Assembly: GCF_035920365.1 (NCBI RefSeq)
Contig: NZ_CP109150.1
Coordinates: forward strand, 372,001-436,000
Direction: 5' to 3'
Origin: Micromonospora sp. NBC_01740
GTDB lineage: Bacteria > Actinomycetota > Actinomycetes > Mycobacteriales > Micromonosporaceae
DNA: 64,000 nucleotides
In this document: one piece after another, positions 38,756 through 47,378 of the stretch
Numbering within the stretch: the stretch's first letter is position 1
How the letters are laid out: the number at the start of each line of letters is the position of its first letter
The notes under the pieces: generated by a model
What the model saw: only the letters and a program-made list of their open reading frames with translations
What the model was told of the DNA's origin: nothing
The model's database searches: none
Translations under genes and position numbers: made by a program

Positions 38756-41700
38756 TCAGCCGCCCGGGGTGGGTGAGGCGCTGCCACCCGGTGCCGGGGA
38801 CGCCGGGGCGCTGGGCGTCGGGGACGCGGGAGCGCTGGCGCCGGGTGCCGGGGACGCCGGGGTGCTGGCGGCCTGCTGGGCCCGCTGGAAGGCGGTGAGC
38901 GCCTCGTCGAGCGCCTTCAACGCGCGCCCGTACCGCTCGAAGTCGCCCGAGGTCTGCGCGGCCCGGACCTCCGCGATGGCGGTCTGTACGCGGTTCGCCG
39001 CCTCGGCCAGCTCGCCGGTCAGCGGAGGTGCGGTCCCACCCGGCGGCGTGCCCCCGGCCGGGGGCGGGGTGCCGCCGGCGGGCGGCGGGGTGCCCGGGGC
39101 GGCGGCCTGCTTGCCCTGCTCGACGAGCTGCTTGATGCCGTCGGTCACGTTGTTGGCCAGCACCACGTAGGAGCCGCCGTCGCCGTACGACATCAGCACC
39201 CGCTGCAACAGCGGCGGCGCGTTCTGCGCGGCGGTCTTCACGTAGACCGGCTCGATGTAGAGCATGCCGTCGCCGAACGGCAGGGAGAGCAGGTTGCCGT
39301 ACTGCACCTGGGCCTGCTGGGACTGGAGCAGGTTGAGCTGCTGCCGGATGTTCGCGTTGTTGGTCATCGACTGGTGCACCTGCACCGGGCCGGAGACCCG
39401 GGTCTGGTCGGGCAGGTCGAGCACCTCCAGTCTCGGCTGCCCGTCCACGTACGACCCGGAGATCAGCGCGGCGAGGTTCTCCCGGCCGTTCGGGGTGACC
39501 GCCGAGGTGAGCTGGAAGCGCGCCGACTCCTGGCCGGGGAACTGCGTGTAGAGGTAGTAGGGCGGCTGCTTCTGGCCGGTGTCGGGGGCGTCCGGCACGT
39601 TCGGCACCTGCCAGAAGTCCGTCTCGGAGTAGAAGGCGCCGGGGTCGGTCACGTGGAACCGGGTCAGCAGGTTGCGCTGCACCTTGAACAGGTCGGCCGG
39701 GTAGCGGAAGTGCTCGGCCAGCTCGGCCGGGATCTCCGACTTCGGCAGCACCAGGTCACCGCCGAACGCCTTGTTCCACGCCTTGAGCACCGGGTCGGTC
39801 TCGTCGAACTCGTAGAGCCGGACCGTGCCGTCGTACGCGTCGACGGTGGCCTTCACGGAGTTGCGGATGTAGTTGACGTTCTCCCGGGCGAGCTGGAAGG
39901 TGCCCCGCCCGGTCAGCTCGTCGGCCGTCTGCTCCTGGAGGTTGACGCGCTCGGCGTACGGGTAGGTCGCCGCCGTGGTGTAACCGTCGATGATCCACTG
40001 GATCCGGCCGTCGACCACCGCCGGGTACGGGTCGCCGTCGAGGGTGAGGAACGGGGCGACCTTCTCCACCCGGTCGCGGGGGTTGCGCACGTAGAGCAGC
40101 TTCGAGTTGTCGTTGACCGCGTCGGAGAGCAGGAAGTTCGACTCCTGCTCCTTGATCGCGTAAAGCAGCCGCCGGGTGAACGAGCCGATCTCGACGCCGC
40201 CCTCACCGGTGTAGGTGTAGGACTCGCCGCCCTCGCCGACCGGGCGGTCGAACTCCGCCTTCCGCGCCGGGTCGCTCTGGCCGACGATCGCGTAGTCGCT
40301 GGCGTCCATCCGCTCGCCGTAGTAGACGCGGGGCTGCTTCGCCGCGATCTGCTCGGTCTGCGAGGCACACTGCTCGCTCGTCTGCTGGCCCTGCTCCTTC
40401 TGCTGCTCCTGCGGGTCGCCGAGGAAGCCGGAGACGAAGAAGGGCTGACCGCCGCAGACCACCCGGTTGCCGGGCGCCGCCACGAGCCCGTAGCCGTGGG
40501 TGTAGACGGTGTGCCGGTTGATCCAGGTGTTCTGCTGGGGGGTCAACTGCCGGTAGTTGACCTCGCGCAGGCCCACCACGTAGTCCTGCACCTTGCCGTT
40601 GACGCCGTACCGGTCGACGTCCAACTTCTCGCCGAAGTCGTAGAACTGCCGGACCTGCTGGCGCTGGGTGTACGTCTCGGAGACCAGTTGCGGGTCGAGC
40701 AGCCGGATGTTCGGCACCACGGAGGTGTCCGTGGCGAGGGTCGCCGGCGGGGTCAGGTTGCTCGCCGCGTACGGCGTGGTGGTGGCCGCCTCCAGGCCGA
40801 ACGCCGAGCGGGTGGCCTTGATGCTCCGCTCGATGTACGGCGCCTCCTTCTCCTTCGCGCTGGGCTTGACCTCGAAGGTCTGCACCGCCCAGGGGTAGAC
40901 GCCGCCGATGGCGACGGCGGAGACGCCCAGCAGGGCGAGCGAGATGCCCGGCCAGACCAGGTTCCGCATCCAGGCGTTGGAGAAGACGATGATCGCGATC
41001 GCCACGACGATGGAGATGTAGGCGAGGATCTCCTTGGCCGGCAGCAGCGCGTTGACGTCGGCGTAGCCGGCGCCGTAGACGGGGCCGTTGCCGTACTCCA
41101 GCAGCATCGCGCGCCGGTCCAGCACGTACGCGAGCGCCTTGAGCAGGACGAAGACCGCGACGAGCGTGCTCAGGTGGGCCCGGGCGGCGTTGGTCATCCG
41201 GTCGCCGACGCCTTGGAGGCGGACGCCGCCGAAGACGTAGTGCACGGCGAGCGCGCCGATCACGGAGAGCACCACGGCGGTGAAGCCCACGCCGAGCAGG
41301 TAGCGCAGGAACGGCAACTGGAAGACGTAGAAGCCGACGTCGATGCCGAACTCCGGGTCCTTCACGCCGAAGTCCCCGCCGTTGCGGAAGAGCAGCCACT
41401 GGTTCCACCGGCTCTGCGCCGACAGCCCGGCGAAGAGGCCGACCACGGTGGCGACCAGCGTGATCCACAGGCCTAGCCGGGGGCCCAGCAGCATCCGGTA
41501 ACGCTCCAGGGTGGCCTGCTCCGGCGAGTGCGGGCGCATCCGGGGGCGCAGCCGCTGGGCCAGCCAGAGGTTGCCGCCGACTATCAGCGCCATGCCGAGG
41601 CCGACGGCGAAGAAGAGCAGCAGCCGGGTCGTCAGCACCCCCGTGAAGACCCCGGTGTAGCGGACCTCGTCGAACCACAGCCAGTCCGTCCACGCCCGGA

Positions 41701-41809
41701 CACCCCAGCCGAGCAGGGTGAAGAGCACGAACACCCCGACCAGGACACCGATCGTGACGCGTCCGCGTCGGCTCATCCTCGGCAGGGGGCTGCTGCTCTT
41801 CATGACCAC
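38756..41809 (-). CDS. UPF0182-family large membrane protein
   Basis: A 1,017-residue protein. Seven hydrophobic helices occupy about residues 18-320 (from VTIGVLVGVFVLFTLLGWGV to WPGISLALLGVSAVAIGGVY). They are followed by a large extracytoplasmic domain of about 600 residues and a Pro/Gly/Ala/Ser-rich tail with GTPPPAGGTPPPAGG repeats ending SPTPGG. The orthologue in mycobacteria (Rv3193c) has no firm function. GGAG sits 6 nt before the GTG at 41809; ATG at 41803 is an alternative. It lies beside the PDZ-Lon gene, as in other actinobacteria, which hints at a cell-envelope role. Confidence 0.9.
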   Translation of the reverse strand: MVMKSSSPLPRMSRRGRVTIGVLVGVFVLFTLLGWGVRAWTDWLWFDEVRYTGVFTGVLTTRLLLFFAVGLGMALIVGGNLWLAQRLRPRMRPHSPEQATLERYRMLLGPRLGLWITLVATVVGLFAGLSAQSRWNQWLLFRNGGDFGVKDPEFGIDVGFYVFQLPFLRYLLGVGFTAVVLSVIGALAVHYVFGGVRLQGVGDRMTNAARAHLSTLVAVFVLLKALAYVLDRRAMLLEYGNGPVYGAGYADVNALLPAKEILAYISIVVAIAIIVFSNAWMRNLVWPGISLALLGVSAVAIGGVYPWAVQTFEVKPSAKEKEAPYIERSIKATRSAFGLEAATTTPYAASNLTPPATLATDTSVVPNIRLLDPQLVSETYTQRQQVRQFYDFGEKLDVDRYGVNGKVQDYVVGLREVNYRQLTPQQNTWINRHTVYTHGYGLVAAPGNRVVCGGQPFFVSGFLGDPQEQQKEQGQQTSEQCASQTEQIAAKQPRVYYGERMDASDYAIVGQSDPARKAEFDRPVGEGGESYTYTGEGGVEIGSFTRRLLYAIKEQESNFLLSDAVNDNSKLLYVRNPRDRVEKVAPFLTLDGDPYPAVVDGRIQWIIDGYTTAATYPYAERVNLQEQTADELTGRGTFQLARENVNYIRNSVKATVDAYDGTVRLYEFDETDPVLKAWNKAFGGDLVLPKSEIPAELAEHFRYPADLFKVQRNLLTRFHVTDPGAFYSETDFWQVPNVPDAPDTGQKQPPYYLYTQFPGQESARFQLTSAVTPNGRENLAALISGSYVDGQPRLEVLDLPDQTRVSGPVQVHQSMTNNANIRQQLNLLQSQQAQVQYGNLLSLPFGDGMLYIEPVYVKTAAQNAPPLLQRVLMSYGDGGSYVVLANNVTDGIKQLVEQGKQAAAPGTPPPAGGTPPPAGGTPPGGTAPPLTGELAEAANRVQTAIAEVRAAQTSGDFERYGRALKALDEALTAFQRAQQAASTPASPAPGASAPASPTPSAPASPAPGGSASPTPGG

Positions 41810-41981
41810 TGTTGGCTCCGCACGCTCGATGTGATCGGCTCCGACCAGGCACCCAGAGTACGGGGTGTTCCTGAACGTGTCGGTCCAAGGTCACACGGCG
41901 TCGCGCCGCGCGGCGGAGGCGTCGACGGACGGGCGGCCGGTGCGGGCCCGTCACGTACGCCGGGAACGCCCGCGCCCATAG

Positions 41982-42995
41982 TCAGCAACGGGTCGGCTGA
42001 CCCCCGGCGCGCAGCGTCTCCAGCGCGGTCAGTGCCTCGTCCAGCGAGCCGACCTTCAGCAGCGGCAACCCGGGCTGCGGGTTGCGTACGGCCTCGGCGC
42101 AGTTCGCCGCCGGCACCAGGAACGCCACCGCGCCGGCCTCCTTCGCGCCCACCAGCTTCTGGGCGATGCCGCCGATCGGCCCGACCCGGCCGGCGTCGTC
42201 GATCGTGCCGGTGCCGGCGATGACCTTCCCGCCGGTCAGGTCCTCCGGGGTCAGCTTGTCCACGATGCCGAGGGCGAACATCAGGCCGGCGCTCGGCCCG
42301 CCGATGTCCTCCAGGTCGATGCTCAGGGTGAACGGGTGCGGCTGCTGCTGCTCGATCTCCACCCCGATGCGGGGTCGCCCGTCCTGCTCCCGGCTGGTGA
42401 CCGCCGCCGTCGCGGCGGCGCCCTCGCGGGTGTAGCCGATCCTCAGCGCGGTCCCGGCCGGCTTCGCCCTGATCAGGTCCGTGAGGCGCGTGGCCAACGG
42501 GACCGGTTCCCCGTCCACCGAGGTCAGCACGTCGCCGGGCTTGAGTACGCCGGCCGCCGGACCGTCGGCGGCGACGGTCTTGACCACCACCTGCACCGGG
42601 AAGCCCAGCTCCCGCAGCGCCGCGGTCTCCGCGCTGGTCTGCGAGACCCGGAAGTCCTCCGCGTTGCGCTCCTCGACCTGCTTGCGGCTCTCCCCCGGCG
42701 GGTACACCAGCTCGCGGGGCACCACCGCCTCGTCGTCGGAGAACCAGCCCTGGATCGCCGAGCGCAGCTTGACCGAGGGCTGTACCCCGACCGTGGTCAG
42801 CCGGAGCTGGCCGGCGGAGGTGGACGTCTCCCGGCCGGTGACCTGGATGACCTCCTTGCCGTTCTCCTTGCCGAGCGTGTTGACCGTCGGCCCCGGGCCG
42901 AGCACCACGTACGGGATGGGCGCGCCGAGCACGCCGATGCTGAGCAGAGCGGTGAGCAGAGCACCGAGCAGGACGGTCACGCCGCGACGTCTCAT
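41982..42995 (-). CDS. PDZ and Lon-type serine protease, membrane-anchored (YlbL-like)
   Basis: A 337-residue protein: one N-terminal helix (VLLGALLTALLSIGVLG), a PDZ domain (about 125-205, GVLKPGDVLTSVDGEPV), and a C-terminal S16 Lon protease domain with Ser in DIGGPSAGLMFAL and Lys in AQKLVGAKEAGA. It is expected outside the membrane, degrading or shaping an envelope substrate; the substrate is unknown. It starts at the ATG at 42995, with TACGCT 7 nt upstream (leaderless). It is divergent from the DUF2342 gene with 113 bp between, and upstream of UPF0182 on the same strand. Confidence 0.9.
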   Translation of the reverse strand: MRRRGVTVLLGALLTALLSIGVLGAPIPYVVLGPGPTVNTLGKENGKEVIQVTGRETSTSAGQLRLTTVGVQPSVKLRSAIQGWFSDDEAVVPRELVYPPGESRKQVEERNAEDFRVSQTSAETAALRELGFPVQVVVKTVAADGPAAGVLKPGDVLTSVDGEPVPLATRLTDLIRAKPAGTALRIGYTREGAAATAAVTSREQDGRPRIGVEIEQQQPHPFTLSIDLEDIGGPSAGLMFALGIVDKLTPEDLTGGKVIAGTGTIDDAGRVGPIGGIAQKLVGAKEAGAVAFLVPAANCAEAVRNPQPGLPLLKVGSLDEALTALETLRAGGQPTRC

Positions 42996-43002
42996 GCGGC
43001 AG

Positions 43003-43008
43003 AGCGTA
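43003..43008 (-). promoter_or_regulatory. -10 box TACGCT for the leaderless PDZ-Lon gene
   Basis: TACGCT on the minus strand ends 7 nt before the ATG at 42995. Confidence 0.5.
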
Positions 43009-43095
43009 CCGACCAGGATCGGGGCCTCCGGCGGGTGAATCGCGACTTCGCCCTCAGCGCAACGCCAGCGGCAGCTACCTGGGGCGCGGCGCGCG

Positions 43096-43108
43096 TACCG
43101 TAGACGTC
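43096..43108 (+). promoter_or_regulatory. -10 box TACCGT for the leaderless DUF2342 gene
   Basis: TACCGT (43096-43101) ends 7 nt before the GTG at 43109. Confidence 0.5.
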
Positions 43109-44416
43109 GTGCCTGATATTCCGTTCGGTTTCGCGCTCCCGGGTGGGCAACCACCAGACCCCAACGATCCCGCGCAGATGCAGCAGTTCATGTCGCAGTT
43201 GCAGCACCTGCTCTCCGCGTCGGGCAGCGGGCCGGTCAACTGGGACCTGGCCCGGCAGGTGGCCGCCAGCCAACTCGCCGCCGCGGGCGACCCGGCGGTG
43301 TCGCCCTTCGAGCGCAACGCGGTGGAGGAGGCGTTGCGGCTCGCGGACCTGTGGCTGGAGCCGGCCTCCGCCCTGCCCTCGGGCATCCAGACCTCGCTGG
43401 CCTGGAACCGCAACGAGTGGATCTACAAGACGCTCGACGTCTGGCGCAAGCTCTGCGACCCGGTCGCCAGCCGGATGGTCGGCGCGATGGGCGACCTGGT
43501 GCCGCCGGAGGCGCGCGCCCAGCTCGGCCCGATGCAGTCGATGGTCGCCACCCTCGGTGGCGCGCTCTTCGGCGGCCAGCTCGGCCAGGCACTCGGCTCG
43601 CTCGCCGCGGAGGTGCTCTCCGCCGGCGACATCGGGCTGCCGCTCGGCCCGGCCGGCACGGCCGCGCTGATCCCGGCCAACATCCGGGCGTACGGCGAGG
43701 GCCTGGAGCTGCCCGAGGACGAGGTGCGCCTCTACGTCGCCCTGCGCGAGGCCGCCCACCAGCGGCTCTTCCAGCACGTGCCGTGGCTGCGCGGGCACGT
43801 GCTCAACGCCGTCGAGATGTACGCGGCCGGCATCCGGGTCAACCGGGAGGCGATCGAGGAGGCGATGGGCCGGGTCGACCCGACCGACCCGGAGTCGATG
43901 CAGGCGATCGCGCTGGAGGGCATCTTCACGCCGGAGGACAGCCCGGCGCAGAAGGCGTCGCTGGCCCGGCTCGAGACCGCCCTGGCCCTGGTCGAGGGCT
44001 GGGTGTGCCACGTGGTCGACAGCGCGGCGAGCGGCCGGCTGCCCAACGTGGTGAGCCTCGGCGAGGCGTTCCGCCGCCGCCGGGCCGCCGGTGGCCCAGC
44101 CGAGCAGACCTTCGCGGCGCTGGTCGGCCTGGAGCTGCGTCCGCGCCGGCTGCGCGAGGCGGCGGCGCTCTGGGCGGCACTGACCGAGCACCGGGGCATC
44201 GCCGGCCGGGACGCCCTGTGGGGCCACCCCGACCTGCTCCCCTCCGACGACGACTTCGCCGACCCCGTGGCCTTCGCGATGTCCGAGTGGGACCTCGGTG
44301 AGTTGGAGAGCTTCGACTTCAGCGCGCCGGGCGGCCCGGAGGAGAAGGCCCCGGGCGAGCCGGAGCAGCGGCGCCCGGACGACGACCCCGAGGGCGGCGA
44401 CGCCAGCCGCCCCTGA
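43109..44416 (+). CDS. DUF2342 zinc-dependent metalloprotease-like protein
   Basis: A 435-residue protein of the actinobacterial DUF2342 family (Rv3195-like), sometimes labelled F420-biosynthesis-associated or putative hydrolase. The zincin-like helix is YVALREAAHQRLFQHVPWL, with a distant Glu-rich helix ALALVEGWVCHVVD. No direct link to F420 genes exists here. The N-terminus is Pro/Gln-rich and the C-terminus acidic and charged. It starts with GTG at 43109, led by a -10 box at 7 nt. It is followed by a 16-bp terminator and then a repeat array. Confidence 0.87.
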   Translation: MPDIPFGFALPGGQPPDPNDPAQMQQFMSQLQHLLSASGSGPVNWDLARQVAASQLAAAGDPAVSPFERNAVEEALRLADLWLEPASALPSGIQTSLAWNRNEWIYKTLDVWRKLCDPVASRMVGAMGDLVPPEARAQLGPMQSMVATLGGALFGGQLGQALGSLAAEVLSAGDIGLPLGPAGTAALIPANIRAYGEGLELPEDEVRLYVALREAAHQRLFQHVPWLRGHVLNAVEMYAAGIRVNREAIEEAMGRVDPTDPESMQAIALEGIFTPEDSPAQKASLARLETALALVEGWVCHVVDSAASGRLPNVVSLGEAFRRRRAAGGPAEQTFAALVGLELRPRRLREAAALWAALTEHRGIAGRDALWGHPDLLPSDDDFADPVAFAMSEWDLGELESFDFSAPGGPEEKAPGEPEQRRPDDDPEGGDASRP

Positions 44417-44429
44417 CCGCGTCGACGAC

Positions 44430-44466
44430 GAGGGCCGCCCGACCCCTGGTGGGTCGGGCGGCCCTC
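44430..44466 (+). terminator. Terminator after the DUF2342 gene
   Basis: Perfect 16-bp arms GAGGGCCGCCCGACCC / GGGTCGGGCGGCCCTC with a 5-nt loop, 13 nt past the stop. Confidence 0.8.
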
Positions 44467-44758
44467 ATCGCACGGTCGGGCGGCCCTCGCCGCGGTCAAG
44501 CAGCCCACGTTGCGCGGTCGGGCCACATCGCGGAGTCGGCCCACGTCGCACGGTCGGCCCACGTCGCACGGTCGGGCCACGTCGCGAGGTCGGGCCACAT
44601 CGCGAAGTTGGGCAGCCCGCGTCGCGGGGTCGGGCGGCTCACGTCGCACGGTCGGGTCGCGCCGCAAGGTCGGGCGGCCGCCCGTCTTCGCGCGCGGCCC
44701 TCGTCGCGGGGTCGGGCTGCCGTCGCGGGGTCGGGCTGCGTCGCGGGGTCGGGGGCCC
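44451..44758. repeat. Degenerate 18-19-bp tandem repeat array
   Basis: About 15 diverged units with consensus near GGTCGGGCCACGTCGC(A/G)C, variable in length. The first units copy the right arm of the preceding terminator (GGTCGGGCGGCCCTC). It fills the gap between two gene ends and is open in several frames only because stop codons are rare. Confidence 0.75.
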
Positions 44759-44809
44759 GGCCGTGGTCCGGAGCAGGTCAGCGCGAGTCGCTTCCGGCCC
44801 GCGGTCGGC

Positions 44810-45424
44810 TCAGCGGGGCTGCGCGGTGCCGGAGAGCAGGGCGCGGGTGGTCTCCCAGCCCTCCACGGCCGGGTCGAGGAACGCCAGGTCGCCCGGCCCA
44901 CGCAGACGCCGCCAGGCCGGGGTCACCGCCAGGTCGCCGGGTCGCGGCGCCGCCGCGCGCACGGCCGTGGGTCGCGCGGTGTCCAGGTCCAGCGCCGGCA
45001 GCCACGCCGGTACGGGCAGCCGGGTGGCCACGCCGAGCAGCCCCGGTCCACCGCCCTCGACCGGGGCGACCGCGACCGGCCGGGTGGTGAGTGGGCGCAG
45101 CAGCTTGCCGATGGTCAGGCCCGGCACGTCAGGCGCGTCGCCGGCGATCACGGCCACCTGGTCGTAGCCGGTGTCGGCGAGAGCGGCGAAGACGGCGTTC
45201 GGGGTCGCCTCGGGGACCTCGTACACGGTCGTGCCCGGCCAGACCACCGCGTCGGCCAACTCCCGGTCCGCCGGGGTGACGGCAACGGCCGTCTCCACCT
45301 CGTTGAGCGTGGCGAGCAGGTCGACCACGTCCTCGGCGAGCGCGGCCCGCCAGTCCACCGGGTCGGTGCCGGGCGGCGCCCAGGTCACCGGTCCGAGCAA
45401 CGCCACCACCACACGTCGGGCCAC
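44810..45424 (-). CDS. TIGR04282/CofC-like nucleotidyltransferase-fold protein
   Basis: A 204-residue protein starting VARRVVVALLGPVTW. The middle motif QVAVIAGDAPDVPGLTIGKL, with G-D-A-P-D at the place of the metal-binding G-D-S-P of selenodomain-associated transferases and CofC, suggests a GT-A/nucleotidyltransferase fold. The following VEGGGPGLLGVATRLP matches the usual G-G-x-L-x-G loop. Activity is unknown. The GTG at 45424 has TAGGGT 6 nt upstream (leaderless). The gene faces the DUF2342 gene across the repeat array. Confidence 0.68.
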   Translation of the reverse strand: MARRVVVALLGPVTWAPPGTDPVDWRAALAEDVVDLLATLNEVETAVAVTPADRELADAVVWPGTTVYEVPEATPNAVFAALADTGYDQVAVIAGDAPDVPGLTIGKLLRPLTTRPVAVAPVEGGGPGLLGVATRLPVPAWLPALDLDTARPTAVRAAAPRPGDLAVTPAWRRLRGPGDLAFLDPAVEGWETTRALLSGTAQPR

Positions 45425-45430
45425 CCCACG

Positions 45431-45436
45431 ACCCTA
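45431..45436 (-). promoter_or_regulatory. -10 box TAGGGT for the leaderless transferase gene
   Basis: TAGGGT on the minus strand ends 6 nt before the GTG at 45424. Confidence 0.5.
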
Positions 45437-45533
45437 GCCGGGCACGCCACGAGCCACGACCCACGGGCACGGGGAAGCGGCGTCCACCCGCTCGGCGACG
45501 TCCGACATGAGCAGCCGGCTGCCCGAGTCGCGT

Positions 45534-45587
45534 CGAGATCTTGGCAGGAACGTGCCCCTGGAGGGGCCGTCGCGTACCAAGATCTCG
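45534..45587. repeat. Inverted repeat CGAGATCTTGG with nested hairpin
   Basis: Perfect 11-bp arms (45534-45544, 45577-45587). The 32-nt loop holds GCCCCT-GG-AGGGGC, a second hairpin. It stands immediately before the 23-bp minisatellite and may be a REP-like element. Confidence 0.6.
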
Positions 45588-45601
45588 CCGGCTCCGTCCG
45601 C

Positions 45602-45831
45602 CCCGAAGCCGGCGCGGCAGCGCGGACGAAGCCGGCGCGGCAGCGCGGACGAAGCCGGCGCGGCAGCGCGGACGAAGCCGGCGCGGCAGCGCGGACGAAG
45701 CCGGCGCGGCAGCGCGGACGAAGCCGGCGCGGCAGCGCGGACGAAGCCGGCGCGGCAGCGCGGACGAAGCCGGCGCGGCAGCGCGGACGAAGCCGGCGCG
45801 GCAGCGCGGACGAAGCCGGCGCGGCAGCGCG
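45602..45831. repeat. Ten-copy 23-bp minisatellite
   Basis: Unit GACGAAGCCGGCGCGG then CAGCGCG, nine perfect copies after one slightly different first copy, ending in a degenerate half unit. Twenty-three is not a multiple of three, so all frames stay open and give Arg/Ala/Gly-rich pseudo-protein. It is a strong candidate for copy-number variation between strains. Confidence 0.95.
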
Positions 45832-45913
45832 GACAGCGCGGATTAAACCGGCGCGGGCAGCAGGCGTTGACGGAGGTCGGGACGGCGGGTGGCCGGCGGC
45901 GGCGCTGACGGGG

Positions 45914-46444
45914 TCAGTCGGTCAGCGGGGTGCCCGAGGCCGCCGCGACGCCCTCCAGGTAGCCGCGCGCCCGCTCGGACTTCGGGTAGCGCGCGACGAG
46001 CGCCCAGAACCGCGCGTTGTGACTGGGCACGATGAGGTGCGCGAGCTCGTGCAGGAGCACGTAGTCGATCACCCAGTCCGGCAGCCCCTGGACGCGGTGC
46101 GAGATGCGGATCGTGCCGTCGTCCGGGGTGCAGGATCCCCACCGGCCGTTCTGGTTGGTGACCCAGCGGACGCTCGTCGGTACGGCCTGCGCGCCGTGTT
46201 CGGCGAGGTAGAGCTTGATCAGCCGGGTGGCCCGGGCGAGCAGCTCGGCGTCGGACCGGGCGAGGCGCCCCTCCCGGGCGGCGAGCCGGGCGAGCATCCG
46301 GTCGACCCACTCGCTCTCCTCGGCGCGGGAGAACTGGTCCGGGATGAGGACGACGACCCGTTCACCGTCGCGATACGCGGACACCGTGCGTCGCCGACGC
46401 TGGCTGCGCCGCACTTCGACGACCGGCTTCCGCGCCCCTGCCAT
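45914..46444 (-). CDS. YgjP/SprT-like M48-type metallopeptidase
   Basis: A 176-residue predicted zinc peptidase. The active-site motif is YVLLHELAHLIVPSHNARFW (H-E-L-A-H plus a later His). RWGSCTPDDGTIRISHRVQG is the usual YgjP/WLM element. There is no signal peptide, so it is cytosolic. The substrate is unknown. The ATG at 46444 (MAGARKPVVEVRRS) fits the family; the frame extends 23 codons upstream. A TAGCTT hexamer lies about 40 nt upstream on the minus strand. Confidence 0.85.
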   Translation of the reverse strand: MAGARKPVVEVRRSQRRRRTVSAYRDGERVVVLIPDQFSRAEESEWVDRMLARLAAREGRLARSDAELLARATRLIKLYLAEHGAQAVPTSVRWVTNQNGRWGSCTPDDGTIRISHRVQGLPDWVIDYVLLHELAHLIVPSHNARFWALVARYPKSERARGYLEGVAAASGTPLTD

Positions 46445-46991
46445 CAGCGGGCCGCGCAGCCTCGGATTCCTGTCACGAAGGAAAGCTAATGCGTACTGAC
46501 CAGGGGTCCGCAAGGGTCAACACCCCGACACCCGCCCGGAAAATGGTGATTGGTCGGCAGGAGTCCCAAAAAATCTTTTGCCGGGCCACGGTGAATCGTC
46601 GCCGTCACCCTTCGTGGCGGCCGTCCGCGGGTGCGGAGGTGTCGCACCGCTGGCCTCCGCCGGGGTGCGGCGGGCACACCCCCACGTTAGGTGATCTCCG
46701 TGGCAGGCGCAGCTCGGGGTCCCCGCACGGGGCATCTGGCCGGGTTCGGTCGGCGTGTCCCCGCCAAACTGACTTATCCGACGTAATTCGCCATGCACAC
46801 TCTCGACGTCGACTTGCTCACAGTGACGAAGCACAGCTGACATGGAACCGCCCACACCTGGGTAGGGTCCGCGGACCAGCGGTCACGAGCGTGGCCGTGG
46901 GAGAACGACCCAGCGCCGGTGCCCGAGTGGCCCGCCGCCGGGAACCCCCGCCGGGACGGCATCGGCCGGCGGACGAGACGAGGAGGGCACC
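46445..46991. promoter_or_regulatory. Divergent upstream region without a supported gene
   Basis: About 550 bp between the YgjP-type gene (minus) and the DUF5679 gene (plus), less GC-rich than average near 46540-46580 and 46760-46850. Candidate elements are TAGCTT (46483-46488, minus) and TAGGGT (46863-46868, plus); neither has a convincing -35. I see no ORF with family support. Confidence 0.4.
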
Positions 46992-47159
46992 GTGGCCGAC
47001 CAGGCCCAGACCTACAACGGTTACTGCGTCAAGTGCAAGGAGAAGCGGGACTTCGAGGGCCGCGTCGAGGTCTCGAAGACCGGGATGAACATGGCCAAGG
47101 GCAAGTGTCCGGTATGCGGCACAACAGTGAACCGCATCCTGGGCAAGGCGAAGGTCTGA
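46992..47159 (+). CDS. DUF5679 zinc-ribbon protein
   Basis: A 55-residue protein starting VADQAQTYNGYCVKCKEKR. Two CxxC pairs, CVKC (12-15) and CPVC (39-42), should bind zinc; the C-terminus is basic (TTVNRILGKAKV). The family is widespread in actinobacteria and uncharacterised. GAGGAGG precedes the GTG start at a good distance. A perfect 15-bp hairpin follows, so it is probably a single-gene, strongly translated transcript. Confidence 0.85.
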   Translation: MADQAQTYNGYCVKCKEKRDFEGRVEVSKTGMNMAKGKCPVCGTTVNRILGKAKV

Positions 47160-47174
47160 CCCGTACGGATGCGT

Positions 47175-47205
47175 CGGAGGGGGCGGCCGTCGGCCGCCCC
47201 CTCCG
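47175..47205 (+). terminator. Terminator after DUF5679
   Basis: Perfect 15-bp arms CGGAGGGGGCGGCCG / CGGCCGCCCCCTCCG around a single T. Confidence 0.8.
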
Positions 47206-47378
47206 GCATGACCGCGCCTCATCCGCCGGCGCACCCGGTCGCGCACTGTCGGCTCGCCGACATGGTTACCGGCGGGTTGTGGATATCCCGGCATTTCCTG
47301 TGGACAGCCCTGGACAGGGCACCGCGCACCTGTGGACAACGATCGACGGTGAGCACGGACACGGTCACGATCGGTGTC

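Noticed and set aside
45602..45831. CRISPR array
   Set aside because: Units are contiguous 23-bp copies with no spacers, and no cas genes are nearby.
44510..46489. A 659-codon frame across both tandem-repeat arrays, encoding R-S-R-R-G-S-A-D-E-A-G type repeats
   Set aside because: The 23-bp unit keeps all three frames open, there is no ribosome site, and the frame runs antisense through the transferase and YgjP-type genes.
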